Of a stretch of DNA of 64,000 nt, positions 54,438-64,000 are shown in pieces (within the stretch, counting starts at the first letter, position 1; the number at the start of each line of letters is the position of its first letter). Position numbers and translations under genes: made by a program. The notes below the pieces were generated by a model. It was not told where the DNA came from. It made no database searches and worked only from the letters and a program-made list of their open reading frames with translations. Origin of the DNA: Cryptomeria japonica (lineage: Eukaryota > Streptophyta > Pinopsida > Cupressales > Cupressaceae); the NCBI RefSeq assembly GCF_030272615.1, contig NC_081415.1:509737373-509801372 (forward strand), written 5' to 3'.

Positions 54438-56394
54438 TGTCATGTCCCCTCCTGGATCGTTATATATATACGAAGAGAAAGAGAGAGACCCTAAGTGAAG
54501 AAATTATTATTATTAATTAATATAATAATTACCAATGAATGATTATTTAAAATTCATTAATTAAATATTATTTATGAACATGATTTGAATATTATATATT
54601 ATCAACATAATTTATATATTCAATAATAAATAATATTACAATTAAAATACAAAAGAAGGAAATAATATTTACTGATTATTAATTTATAGTTTATTAATTT
54701 ACAAATAATAATAAACCATAAAATAATTAAATAATATTTACTGATTGTTAACTTACCATTATTAACTTACACCTATTAACAAATATTATAAGCTTTAGCG
54801 CTAATAAATATTGGGAAGCGGTGACTTTTCAAGGAGTCACCGCCATTCCGAAATCCATTCTAATGGACACGACTCCCCACTAAAGACATGGAGGAGAATA
54901 AAGGGAGACATCACGGGTGGGGGAAAAGGGAAAAAGAGGAATGGAACGAACTATCTCAGAATTTTTATTAAGTTACGGGCAGTCACATCCTTGTTTGGTG
55001 GTGTGCATAAGGATACAATTAATATGTATGATTAATACATGAAGCCGATAATGTTCTTAGGTAGAGTATAATAATATAAATAAAGATAGTAATGTGATAA
55101 TTATAATTAATATAATATCTTATGAACATGGCTCTGCATTATAATAAGATCTATAAATAAATTAAAATATATATAAAAAGGGAGTTAGGAAGGAGAGTGT
55201 GTGGGCAGAAGAAAGAGTATAGGAAGAAAAGAGCAGAGGCGCCACAGGTATGTATATAACTATATTGGTAGTTTTAATGTTTATGCCATTATTAATATAT
55301 ATAATGCATAGTTACAGAATTCTGTCATTAATATATATAATGGGTAGTTGCAGAATTCTGTCATTAATATTATAATATGTATGTTGCAGAATTATGTCAT
55401 GAATATTATAATATGTAGGTTGCAGAAGTAATGAATGAATACTTCATGATATATGTTAATAAATATAAATAATGGACATTTTATTATATACGTTAATGAA
55501 TATAATTAATGCTTATTTAATGTATATGTTAATAAATATAAGTAATTAATATATATATATATTAATGAATGAATAATTTAATATATATGTTAATAAATAT
55601 AATTAATGCATATTTAATATATATGTTAATGAGTGTTTATATATATATATATATATTAATGAATGGTTTTTAGGAATATGTGTAAACATATGTTAATGGA
55701 TATGTGAAAATATATGTTAATGAATACATATTAATGAACAGTTAGGAATATACGTAATAAATAAATATGAATAGTGGTTAATGAACATTTTTATGAATAT
55801 ATGTTAGGGAATACATGTTAAATCAGGAATATGTAAATGTGGATTATGGAATGGAAAATAGTAATCAAATGCAAAAATGTATTATAAACGTGATTACATG
55901 ATGGATGCTATAGGGGGGAAACTCCCTTAGTCTAAAGGAGGGATTATGATAATCCCTAGGGCAGTATATATACTGAAAACTGATATGCATATGTAAGGCT
56001 TGGTTGATTAAACTCAACCAAGAAGAAACGGATCTGGCTGGTCCCCTCTGAGGACTTGGATGATGGAGGCATCACCCAAGGCAAGGAATAGACAAGGGTC
56101 TTCCTTGGATGGCTTGGGTGTAAGAGGTTACACCCAAGACAGGATTCGAACTCATCTTCGATTTCCTGAAGGGCTTGGAACCAAGGGGTTCCAAGAAGGC
56201 GAGCTTCACGGCCGCGCAAGTACATACTTTCATATGGCATTCGTATCCTTTTTATTAGATGAAAATTATGATTATGTTAATTAAGTATTAAAGATAGATT
56301 GCAAATTAAAAAATGGTTTATATATATATTTATATGTTGTATTCTAACGATCTGTTTTGCAGGACAGTAATCTCTAACTAGTAGGGACATTCCA
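54438..56394 (+). repeat. Right LTR, full length (1,957 bp)
   Basis: It contains the ~900-bp segment missing from the left copy, including a TATA-like ATATATAAAAAGGGAG (55166-55181) followed by purine-rich sequence, which is probably the core promoter. Minus-strand open segments (53796-54080 and 55956-56240), present in both LTRs, are parallel copies and not evidence of coding. Confidence 0.8.
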
Positions 56395-57100
56395 CTCTTT
56401 GAGAGAGAAATGCTCTTCCTTTGCTCATGAATAGGAGCAAAGTTGATTCCAAGGCTCTTCTTGAGGTTATTTTGACACATTTTCATGCATGAAGAATAGA
56501 GAACTTAAGTTTTGGATTGATGCAATGAAGAGAGAGGTTGAAATTTTGGCTAGTACCTGAAAATTTCTATTGCTCCTTTTTAGGAGCGAATTGTACTTCC
56601 TTTGCCCTTCTTTGAGAGCGAAAATGATCCCAAGGCAATTTTGATGACAATTTTGAGCATTTCATATGGGAGAGATGATGATCTTGAGGTATAAGAGGGC
56701 AAGATTGGTGAAACTTAGCTGAAAGAAGTGAGTTTCTTACCATTTCCATTTCTTATAATTTGAAGCGAAAATCACTTCCTTTGCCACTTTGGAGGAGCGA
56801 ATTTCCCTTTTGCCCATTGAAAGAGATGCATATGCCAAAATTTGCCAAGTGTTGGAAAATCTCCATTGCTCTCATTTTGGAGCAAAAACTACTTCCTGTG
56901 CTTCCTGAGAGGAGTGAAATCACCCGCCATTGCTCCTTCATGAGAGCAAATTCACTTGTAACGCACTAACTGAGGGTAATTTGATGGTTTTTGCACAAGG
57001 AGACTAAAACACTTAAGGAATGAATGAGGTACAAGAGATCAATTGATAAAGAGGTGATAGAATTGCTTGAACTTCCATTGCCTACCCTTAGGAGTGACCT

Positions 57101-57600
57101 CCTCTTATCAAACCTGCAAATCACATAAAATCAAAGATCATGTCAAATTAAGATACTATAAAGGTTATATATTATGTGTGTTTGATGCTCATTTGTTTGT
57201 TTTGCAAGAGGCGAAGAAAGAAATCAAAAGGACCAAGTTGGAGGAAGATTGGAACAAGTGCCCTAAGGATGAAAATTTAACATCAAGGTCAAGAGACAAG
57301 GAAGATGTCTTCAAGAGGAAAATTTCATAGGCAAGCACAAGAAGGCGACTACACAAGCATTCACTTATATTGGAACATGATACCCGCATTCAAGGATGTA
57401 GATGAAAGAATCAAGATTCCTCACTGCAACATCACAAAGGAGTTCCAAAAAGAGTGAAGAAGCAGTTATGACAAGGCATTATCAAGATCCAAAACTAAGA
57501 GGAAGTCAACATCTACATCTTACACCTCCATGATTGAGACATTCAAGAGGATAGTTTCAAAAGAGTTAATCAAAGTTAGAAGATCATGCTCATCACTGCT
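57101..57600 (+). other. Element B segment at the position of element A's ORF
   Basis: About 500 bp between the hairpin array and the conserved 3' region. A short plus-strand open segment (57067-57330, Lys/Glu-rich end) shows no similarity I can see to the element A protein. The large ORF is absent, by deletion or because this subfamily never had it. Confidence 0.5.
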
Positions 57601-59909
57601 GAAGTTGGATAATGTTGAGTATCAAGAGATATTACTCAATATTCATTCGTGATTATGAGTCAAGCCTACAGGTAAGCTGAGAGGGCGTCCTAGTTGTCAT
57701 CCCAGTCACTACTACACCAATCAGAGAAGTCCTACATCAACATATCTTGATTCAATGAACCAAGCTCACCCATGGGGTGACAAACTCTAATGCACCTTAC
57801 CCCACTATCTATTGGTCAAACGCTCCAGAAATGACGTGTCCCAACATTGCAATTATTTCATTGGCTAGAATAAAGTTTGTTGTAACAAACCCTAATTATG
57901 GTTTTCATTGTAAAATCTTGGCCATTGATGGGGTTTGATCCTAGCCATTCATTGTAATGAGCTCTCTATATAAAGCCCAAGCTCTTCATTTGTAAAGGGT
58001 AATAGAATAGTGTGTAGTCCAATGATTGATAGATTAGAAGATATAATAGAAGCTAGATTAGGAGGAGGAATTGCTGTTAAGACTTGTAAATGAGATACTT
58101 TTTTCATTGAAGTTATGCCGAAATGTGTTATTTTAACAAGTCCCATGGTTTCTACTTCTCATTCGCATTCATGTTGATTAGATTGAATGGAGGAATTTGT
58201 TGAATGCATTTGTGTGGAACTCGTTTAGTCCAGACCACTAGCCTCTTGTTGATTGTTGATTGTTGATTGATTACTTGAATGGTAATCAATGTTTGATGGT
58301 AATGATTTGAATATCTTTGAATTATTCCTTAGAAGATTGCATTGAGCTTGTGTCAAACTGTTCGGTTTGATGGTGAGACCTTGCCCAGTAGGATTCCATC
58401 GAATCATTTACTCTTCTCTTACATTCTTAGGAGTACCTTAGATTCCCTAAACCCTTCTCTTTTGCTCTTTTTTTATTCTCCAAGCAAATAGTTAGGATCT
58501 AAGTTCCAACGATTCAAGCATTCAACAATTCAACGTAAGTCCCTTTGTGATTCCAGCATAATCACATGTGATGAACCCTTGCTGGTTCAATTTTTCAACC
58601 TGCTGTAATTTATTATTCTTTTTGTGTTTTTGGATTATTAGAGATGGTATTTTAGAAATAGATAGAAGTTGCAGAAAGGGTTTCTTTAATTTTATACACA
58701 TATTGACTGAATACATGAAATTAATCAGCTGAAACAATAAATTGGAGAATTTAGAAGCATACCCGTAGGTCCTTAGCCAATTTATTGATTAAAAAGATTC
58801 AATCAGCAACTTACAAAGTTCTGATTTTTAATTCAGGAAACAAATTAGAATTGCTCTTATTAAGAAACTAGACGCCCAAACAGCATGAAAGATGGCGCCA
58901 AAATGAGCAAATCGCGAGCCTTGGGAAAGAGACGCCCAACTCACAAAGAAACATCAACAACAAAGAATTAAATCCTATCACCGATCTGCCTGAAAAGGTC
59001 AGATTTGCTTGCAATAATCACCAATTTGACTTCTGAATGAAGCCAACCATAGGTGCAATAATTCAACTGATCTTTTACAGTCTCACCATTACCATGCACT
59101 GAAGATTGGACGTTCTCCAATGAAGAATCAAGTCTGAAACCCTCAAGCTCCAAAACCTAGAGAGGAATGAGATATCAAGTATTCAACAATTAATGAATTT
59201 GATTTCTCAAAAGGGGTGACTTTATGCATAACCCACAATTTGCCATTTAGTGTTGCTTTTAGGGTTGTAAAAAATTAGTAAGTGTTAAAACACTTTTCAA
59301 TATGGGCGCCCAACTATAGAGAAAATTAAAAAGTCACTTAAATAAATTTAAGTGAAATATTTTATTAAAAAGTCAATGTGACTTTATAATGAACATCATT
59401 AATTAAATATAACTTGTAATCCACTTAAAAATTAATCTCTCTCAATATGACTCCAAAAGATGAACCGTCAGAAGCTGGAGATAAAGCTCAGAAAACCCAT
59501 GTGACCAGGGGCCTGTCTAAAAATAGCCAAAATGCTATAATTAGAAAATCTCTCAATCGGAGTCAGAAACTGCTCAAACGGAACTTGAATTGAACTCAAC
59601 ACTGATTTGAAGAACATCATCCTCCAACCACTGTCTCCATGACCCTCTATCCATACCCTATTAGCCTACGAGGGTCCAAGAAATATGCTAACTCATCAAC
59701 TCTAAAGTGCTGACTAGGATGGGGAAATCACATCACATCAAACCATTGAGCTTATCCACACGTCGTGACCCGACATTTATGAACCTTGGAGTTGTCTCTA
59801 GTGATCCTTAAGCTAATCTTCAGCATTTGAGTAACTTTGTTCGAGAGAGGATAACATACTTTTGGGTATTTGATTTTGTGTTAGATTGTGTCTAAAAAAC
59901 ACATCAACA
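57601..59909 (+). repeat. Conserved 3' region of element B
   Basis: Collinear with copy C and element A. It has AAACCCTAATTATGGTTT (57887-57904, one change from the palindrome), a TATA box CTATATAAAG (57965-57974), CTTCATTTGTAAAGGG, a CCTTAGAAGATTGCATT segment, then (after the solo LTR) CAAACCATTGAGC, GAGAGGATA and ACACATCAACA. Confidence 0.75.
58562..59737 (-). mobile_element. Solo LTR inserted in element B
   Basis: 58567-59732 (1,166 bp) starts TGTGATGAACCC and ends GGGGAAATCACA, flanked by TCACA duplications (58562-58566 and 59733-59737). Without it, the flanks join to match copy C (CCAGCA followed by CACATCAAACCATTGAGC). Minus orientation is inferred from TGTGATTTCCCC at the right edge. 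It belongs to the same LTR family as 1-1281. Confidence 0.83.
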
Positions 59910-59914
59910 GTACC

Positions 59915-62900
59915 CATACGATACTATTGTAGTAAGTCATCATTCAAACAAAAACATTGTTGTTTTTCATTTGTAAGCCATACTTGAGTCATCTTGCCCA
60001 ATGGTTGTTAATGTTGTCATTTTGCTTTTGTGTCAACCCCTTTGTAGGTCCAATGAGCAATTTTCAACGTATCAACCAAGGTGAAGATGAGGACTATGAC
60101 ATAAAGGAAAGATGATGGTGTGCTAATGTAGGGAATGGTTACTGGGGTTCCTAGAGTGCATATTAACAAGGAAAATTTATTTTTGATGATTTCAAGTTAG
60201 AGAAAGGTAAATAAGTGATGCAAATCCTACATGGGAGAGACAACAAGAAGTTCCAATGCCAAAAAGTGGTGCAAAAGTTACCTAGGCATGTCCTTTTTTT
60301 CTGGAGGTCATTTATGGTGAATTTTTAGTGAAAAAGATACCTAAGTGGAAAACGTGTATGAAATTTCCAATTTGTGCAATAAATTAGGACATAAAATCAT
60401 TAAAATGTGACTTTTCTTTGTAAAAGATAAACTCAACATCAAAATAGACTAGGTGTTCTACTTGTGTGAAAATCACTCGAGTGAACTTAGAAATATAAAA
60501 GAAGTGCTACACACCTTTGAGTGCTCATAATGACTTAAGTGACAAAAACTCAAAGTGAAAACCTAATAAAATTTTTCATGCAAATTCCAAAGTTCCCAGC
60601 TAGTGACTTAAATGATAGAAGGTCAATGAGAAACATGTTAAAATGGTCTTAAGTGAAGAAAGGACATGCCAAGGAATTTGAATGCTAAGTATGACCGATA
60701 AAATAGAAGGAAAAAGTGCCAAAAGTAACTCAAGTGCTTTCTAGGGGTGTTGGATGACAAAAGTGAAAAGAAAAACACAAGAAAGTTGCACCAAGAGGCT
60801 CAAAAGAAGGCTTGGAGAGAGGAAGTCACTTCAATAAGAAATTGAATGTCAAATCATAACTAAAGGTGCAAGAAGTCGAAAACACACCCTTTACATGGAA
60901 AAGTTGAAGTTTCAGTTTGAAAACACAAAAGGATGCCATCGAAGCAAGTTTCCTACTATCTTGTTGATTGTTAGCAATAAATTCTTCATCGTTGTAGTTA
61001 TCTAAGGATCGACACTTGTTATCATCCTTCTAGCGCCTACAATAGTTGTCATGAACTTTACTATTTTCTTCGCACCATTCAAGCCACTTCAAGATGTTTG
61101 ATTTGTTGTGTAAGAGGTTTTTGTGATGGGCGAGGTCTACGGCATGAACATTTTATTTCACAAGTTTTTAAGGATTCAAGTGTTTGTGATCTATGATCCT
61201 AGAGCTTCAACATCATGTTGTATAGCCTTGTAGTGGATCATAGATTCATAGTCTGCTGCTTTATTTTATTACTTTATGTTTTTGTAATGTTATATTATTA
61301 TTTGTAAGTTCCTATGTTCAAAGTTGTAATTGATTTCTAGGTTCAAACATCAAACTTAAAGACAAACCATTAGCTATAGTCGCCCAATGGATTGGGGGGG
61401 TTGGGTTAATGTTTGCCAATATCTAGGGGGGTCTTGAGTCCAATCCAGAACCTACTTAATCTGAATCTGGTCTGGAGTACACAATTTATTTGGGATGGAA
61501 TGTAAAAAATATATTTTACCCTTTATTTTTATGGATTTATATTTTGGAATTCCTAATTAAATCCTTACTTATTGAATGACAAGTATGTTTTTTGTTCATT
61601 GAGTCAATTCTAATCTTGTTCTTTCATGACTATAATGGCCATTTTAAAAAAATGGAGCTGATGCTCATAAATTTCACGTAAGGTTGTCTTGTCTATGTCA
61701 GTTAATCAGATCATACTTATGATGGACTCAATAAAACTAAACATGTAATGCTCGTCAAGCCACCTATAACAATTTAGGATCAGCCCTTCTGTTTTTTGTG
61801 TTTTCTCCATGTTTAAAATTCTGAATACCTTCATACATTTAAAATTTGTTGATTAACCTGCTGCTGAACACTTCTTTCAGCTTCACAATTTGTGTCTTTA
61901 TTATCATATGCAAGTTAATCTAGTCTTAAGTTTTAACAATCTAAATAAAACTAATAATCAGTATAGTTAAAAATTTAAAAGTAATTTAAAATTTAAAAAC
62001 TGCCAAAATTTACAACATTATCTTCTTTACTTTTGAAGACTTATATTTTAAAATAAAAGTAGATAATGTAAATTAAAATGAGTAAAAATAAATTTTAGAA
62101 AGTAGAAATCAGTATGATATTATTTATATCTTCAATAGCTTTGACTTTGAGAATAAATCTAAAATGGTGTACATATGTAATGATTAGTCACACACATTTC
62201 AATTTCAATGGCATCTGCATAAATCTTCTGAATTGACAAGATTTTGCACAACTTTTGTATCATCACGTTGATCAAATGAATGGAACTTGGTGTCCAAAAG
62301 ATGTGTTTGTATCTTGCTTCCATTAACAATCCTGCAGCTCTATAATATTTGCATTTGTTACTTGGACAACTTTCTTAAGTCCTATTGACTTTCTGGCACC
62401 TATAAGAGATTATAAAAACAATTGTGTATCCTTCATTTGACCCTCACAATCAATCAGGTTTGCAAAGATGATTCCTTTAGGGTATATCAACAATTGTATT
62501 TATTAAGGGCTTAATTTTTGCAATCTTTCCGTCCATTTGACACAGACACACACTTTTTCTGCCAAGAATCCATAATGAGATTCAATTCATTCTCCATATT
62601 TTCTTTTTCCTGAATGAACAATGTGGTATGTACCTTATCATAACTATTGCTTGTTTATCTATTTGCAGTTCATTTGACGCCTCTCACTATTTCAACCTAG
62701 TATGGTGACCTCTAGAGATTAAATCAAGAGCCCATTTTCATAAATACATCACCTAGTAAGTTTGGCAGCAAGGTCCTCAATTGGATATTGAAAGCTTTTC
62801 CAAGAATTCCACATATTTTCTTCTTTTATGTGAATGTGGATTATCTTCAACTAAATATGTCATTGATTGCAAAAGGGCATGTGGGGAGTTGTAAATGAAG

Positions 62901-63010
62901 GACTCCTCAACCGTAGTTCAAAATCTTGTGACTCACCAAGCCCAATTTTGACTTGGATTTGGTGACTCAACAAAAACTTGGCAGAAGTCAACAAACTAAA
63001 AATACTTAAA
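59915..63010. other. Unrecognised AT-rich DNA
   Basis: About 3.1 kb with no long ORF, no recognised transposon domain and no DIS3-like exon. 61390-61450 has a short G-run (GGATTGGGGGGGTTGGG), nothing more. Confidence 0.45.
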
Positions 63011-63014
63011 TTCT

Positions 63015-63410
63015 ATGTTACCTGGGGAGGCGTCCCCAGTATTGTTTTTAGGCATCCACGTCCCGGGGATAGGGGACTCCTAGGGGATGTCCCCATAAAT
63101 TCTGCATATTGACAGTGAATTTTGACAATGAATTCTTTAAGCAATTTGACTTTGACTCTCAATTTAACACAAATTTGGCATACGAACTCTGCTAGTTCTG
63201 ATATGTTAAGGTTCTATAATTTATATGTGCATGTTTTATCCATGTTTTCATATGAATATTTTAAATTTCCCTATATATTTTAATTTTCCCTATTTTTATA
63301 TAGCCGTCCCCTAGCCGTCCCCTAGCCGTCCCCAAAATTGGCAAAAAATCACCATCCCGGAAATGCGTACCCCGGTCCCCTGCCATCCCCGTACACCTCT
63401 TCAATATCAT
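63015..63410. repeat. GC-rich patch with GGGGAC/GTCCCC repeats
   Basis: CTGGGGAGGCGTCCCCAG and GGGGATAGGGGACTCC-like words (63020-63100) face three tandem TAGCCGTCCCC units (63301-63334) and CCGGTCCCCTGCCATCCCC (63373-63391). Dense inverted GGGGAC motifs at both ends of ~390 bp recall the subterminal arrays of the hAT-like elements, but no terminal repeat or duplication was identified. Confidence 0.45.
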
Positions 63411-63439
63411 TGCCGTTGATATCATTTCTATTTTATATA

Positions 63440-63900
63440 TTAATGTGTCAAGGTAGCGTCCCCACTTTATCTCCCATTTTCCTGTATTCTTTCCTCATTT
63501 GACCCCTCAAAGAGCCCAGATGAGTACTTCCCATATCCATCACTCCACACTCCTCCTTTGCTTGGCACAATAAAATATATCAGATATAATTGTTGCAGTT
63601 ATCAAGGTTTGGTGCTGAAAATATTGACAGCAGAGAGATGTCTTCCTACTCTCTTTGGATTATTATCAGCAAGCATATGTTTGTATATGTGGGAAAATCT
63701 CCATGATATTAATATCTTCTTTAACTCATTCGCTGACCTTTCTTATATTCTCTTTTTGATTTAGCATCATCGTTATAAATTCGAGTCTTACTTCCAAAGT
63801 CGTCTCCATAGGAGACTTCTCAATTTGAACAACCTCAGTGAACTATGCTCATAAGGACTTAATCTTAGAATGTTTTTTAAGGTTGGATGGGGACATCACA
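63440..63900 (-). repeat. 3' LTR edge of a further gypsy element
   Basis: The right edge GGGGACATCACA (63900) is the reverse complement of TGTGATGTCCCC and is followed by a polypurine complement ATCTCCCCTTCTTGG (63901-63915). The left limit is arbitrary. The element continues beyond the window; 63916-64000 resembles the stretch downstream of chromovirus integrase in G1 and G2 (GCTTGCCCACAAGCA). Confidence 0.55.
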
Positions 63901-64000
63901 ATCTCCCCTTCTTGGAGGTGCTTGCCCACAAGCATTTTAAAATCACTGATTCCTGGATCCCAGATGATCCTTAGGAGACTCGTATTATGTTGATTATGTG

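Larger units (their letters stand above)
53171..56399 (+). mobile_element. Internally deleted LTR element nested in B, unequal LTRs
   Basis: The left LTR is 53176-54234 (1,059 bp) and the right LTR is 54438-56394 (1,957 bp). Both start TGTCATGTCCCCTCCTGG and end in GGGACATTACA or GGGACATTCCA. Flanks GTCTT and CTCTT (53171-53175 and 56395-56399) form a near duplication inside the hairpin array. The interior is only 203 bp: a primer-binding site GTGGTATCAGACC (54235-54247) and a purine tract GAGAAGGGGGGA before the right LTR. No gag or pol. Confidence 0.85.
51625..57100 (+). repeat. Hairpin array of element B
   Basis: Clusters of one to three short hairpins of the form TTGCTCC-loop-GGAGCGAAATT occur near 51633, 51808, 51985, 52170, 52335, 52525, 52705, 52936, 53126, then (after the nested LTR element) 56395, 56567, 56740, 56860 and 57075. 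Spacing is mostly 170-190 bp. Stem pairs change together, for example GCTCC/GGAGC versus GCTCT/AGAGC (52333) and GCTCTC/GAGAGC (about 52034). The core GCTCC resembles element A's hairpins, but flanking arms differ. Confidence 0.82.
51291..59914 (+). mobile_element. Giant element B (TGTTG...CAACA), with two nested LTR insertions
   Basis: The body is 51296-59909 (8,614 bp), flanked by GTACC duplications (51291-51295 and 59910-59914). It starts TGTTGTGATGTCTTCACACATCG, matching element A's start, including the following GCAAATGGGGACCCC, and ends ACACATCAACA. Removing nested insertions 53176-56394 and 58567-59732 leaves about 4.2 kb. It has a hairpin array and the conserved 3' region but lacks the ~3-kb ORF of element A. 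Confidence 0.87.

Noticed and set aside
53796-56240. Two similar 94-codon minus-strand ORFs
   Set aside because: They are the same sequence in the two LTRs of one element. Similarity is due to duplication of the LTR and gives no independent support for coding.

Overview
This window looks like a large, repeat-saturated plant nuclear genome, most probably a gymnosperm such as a conifer (inference). The reasons are AT-rich intergenic DNA, many nested Ty3/gypsy and Ty1/copia LTR retrotransposons, an L1-type LINE, hAT-like DNA elements and one host gene with an enormous intron. No prokaryotic features, rRNA, tRNA or CRISPR array were seen. All coordinates, alignments and counts were made by eye.

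Host gene: four plus-strand exons (5083-5199, 5315-5379, 38708-38780, 38893-38937) have GT/AG borders and join in a continuous frame. They encode part of an RNase II/RNB-family 3'-5' exoribonuclease of the DIS3/DIS3-like type. The intron between exons 2 and 3 is 33,328 bp and consists mostly of nested transposons. No further exon was recognised up to 64,000, so the next intron may exceed 25 kb.

Left of the gene and in its large intron: an old LTR and a truncated copy (copy C) of a giant repeat family (1-2680); an hAT-like element with perfect 8-bp TSD (3162-4037); a decayed chromovirus-type gypsy fragment with an hAT-like insertion (5464-8065); an LTR element whose LTR is split by another hAT-like element (8066-11789). 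Next comes a four-deep nest in which a copia element (11888-23908, TSD ATAAG) is interrupted by a gypsy derivative (13199-23790), itself interrupted by a 7.1-kb giant element 'A' (15104-22212, TSD GGTAG). Then follow a LINE fragment, two chromovirus fragments, a non-autonomous LTR element with a GC-rich core (30144-32822) and a short gypsy deletion derivative (34111-36147).

Downstream of exon 4: a structurally complete but mutated Ty3/gypsy element on the minus strand (39601-47535, 273-bp LTRs, TSD TGGGG); about 3.7 kb with no recognised gene; a second giant element 'B' (51296-59909, TSD GTACC) carrying two nested LTR insertions; unrecognised DNA; a GC-rich patch; and the edge of another gypsy element at the right end.

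The most unusual content has two linked parts. First, elements A, B and C form a family with TGTTG...CAACA ends, 5-bp TSDs and no visible paired LTRs. A and B carry long periodic arrays of short hairpins (about 166-bp period in A, about 175-190 bp in B) with paired substitutions in both arms, and all three copies carry a telo-box palindrome upstream of a TATA box. Second, element A has an intact 1,100-codon ORF whose N-terminal helical region, basic NLS-like stretch, W-L-x-R motif and coiled coil match the extra ORF found downstream of pol in three gypsy derivatives of this window. This suggests one shared, apparently uncharacterised retrotransposon accessory protein family.
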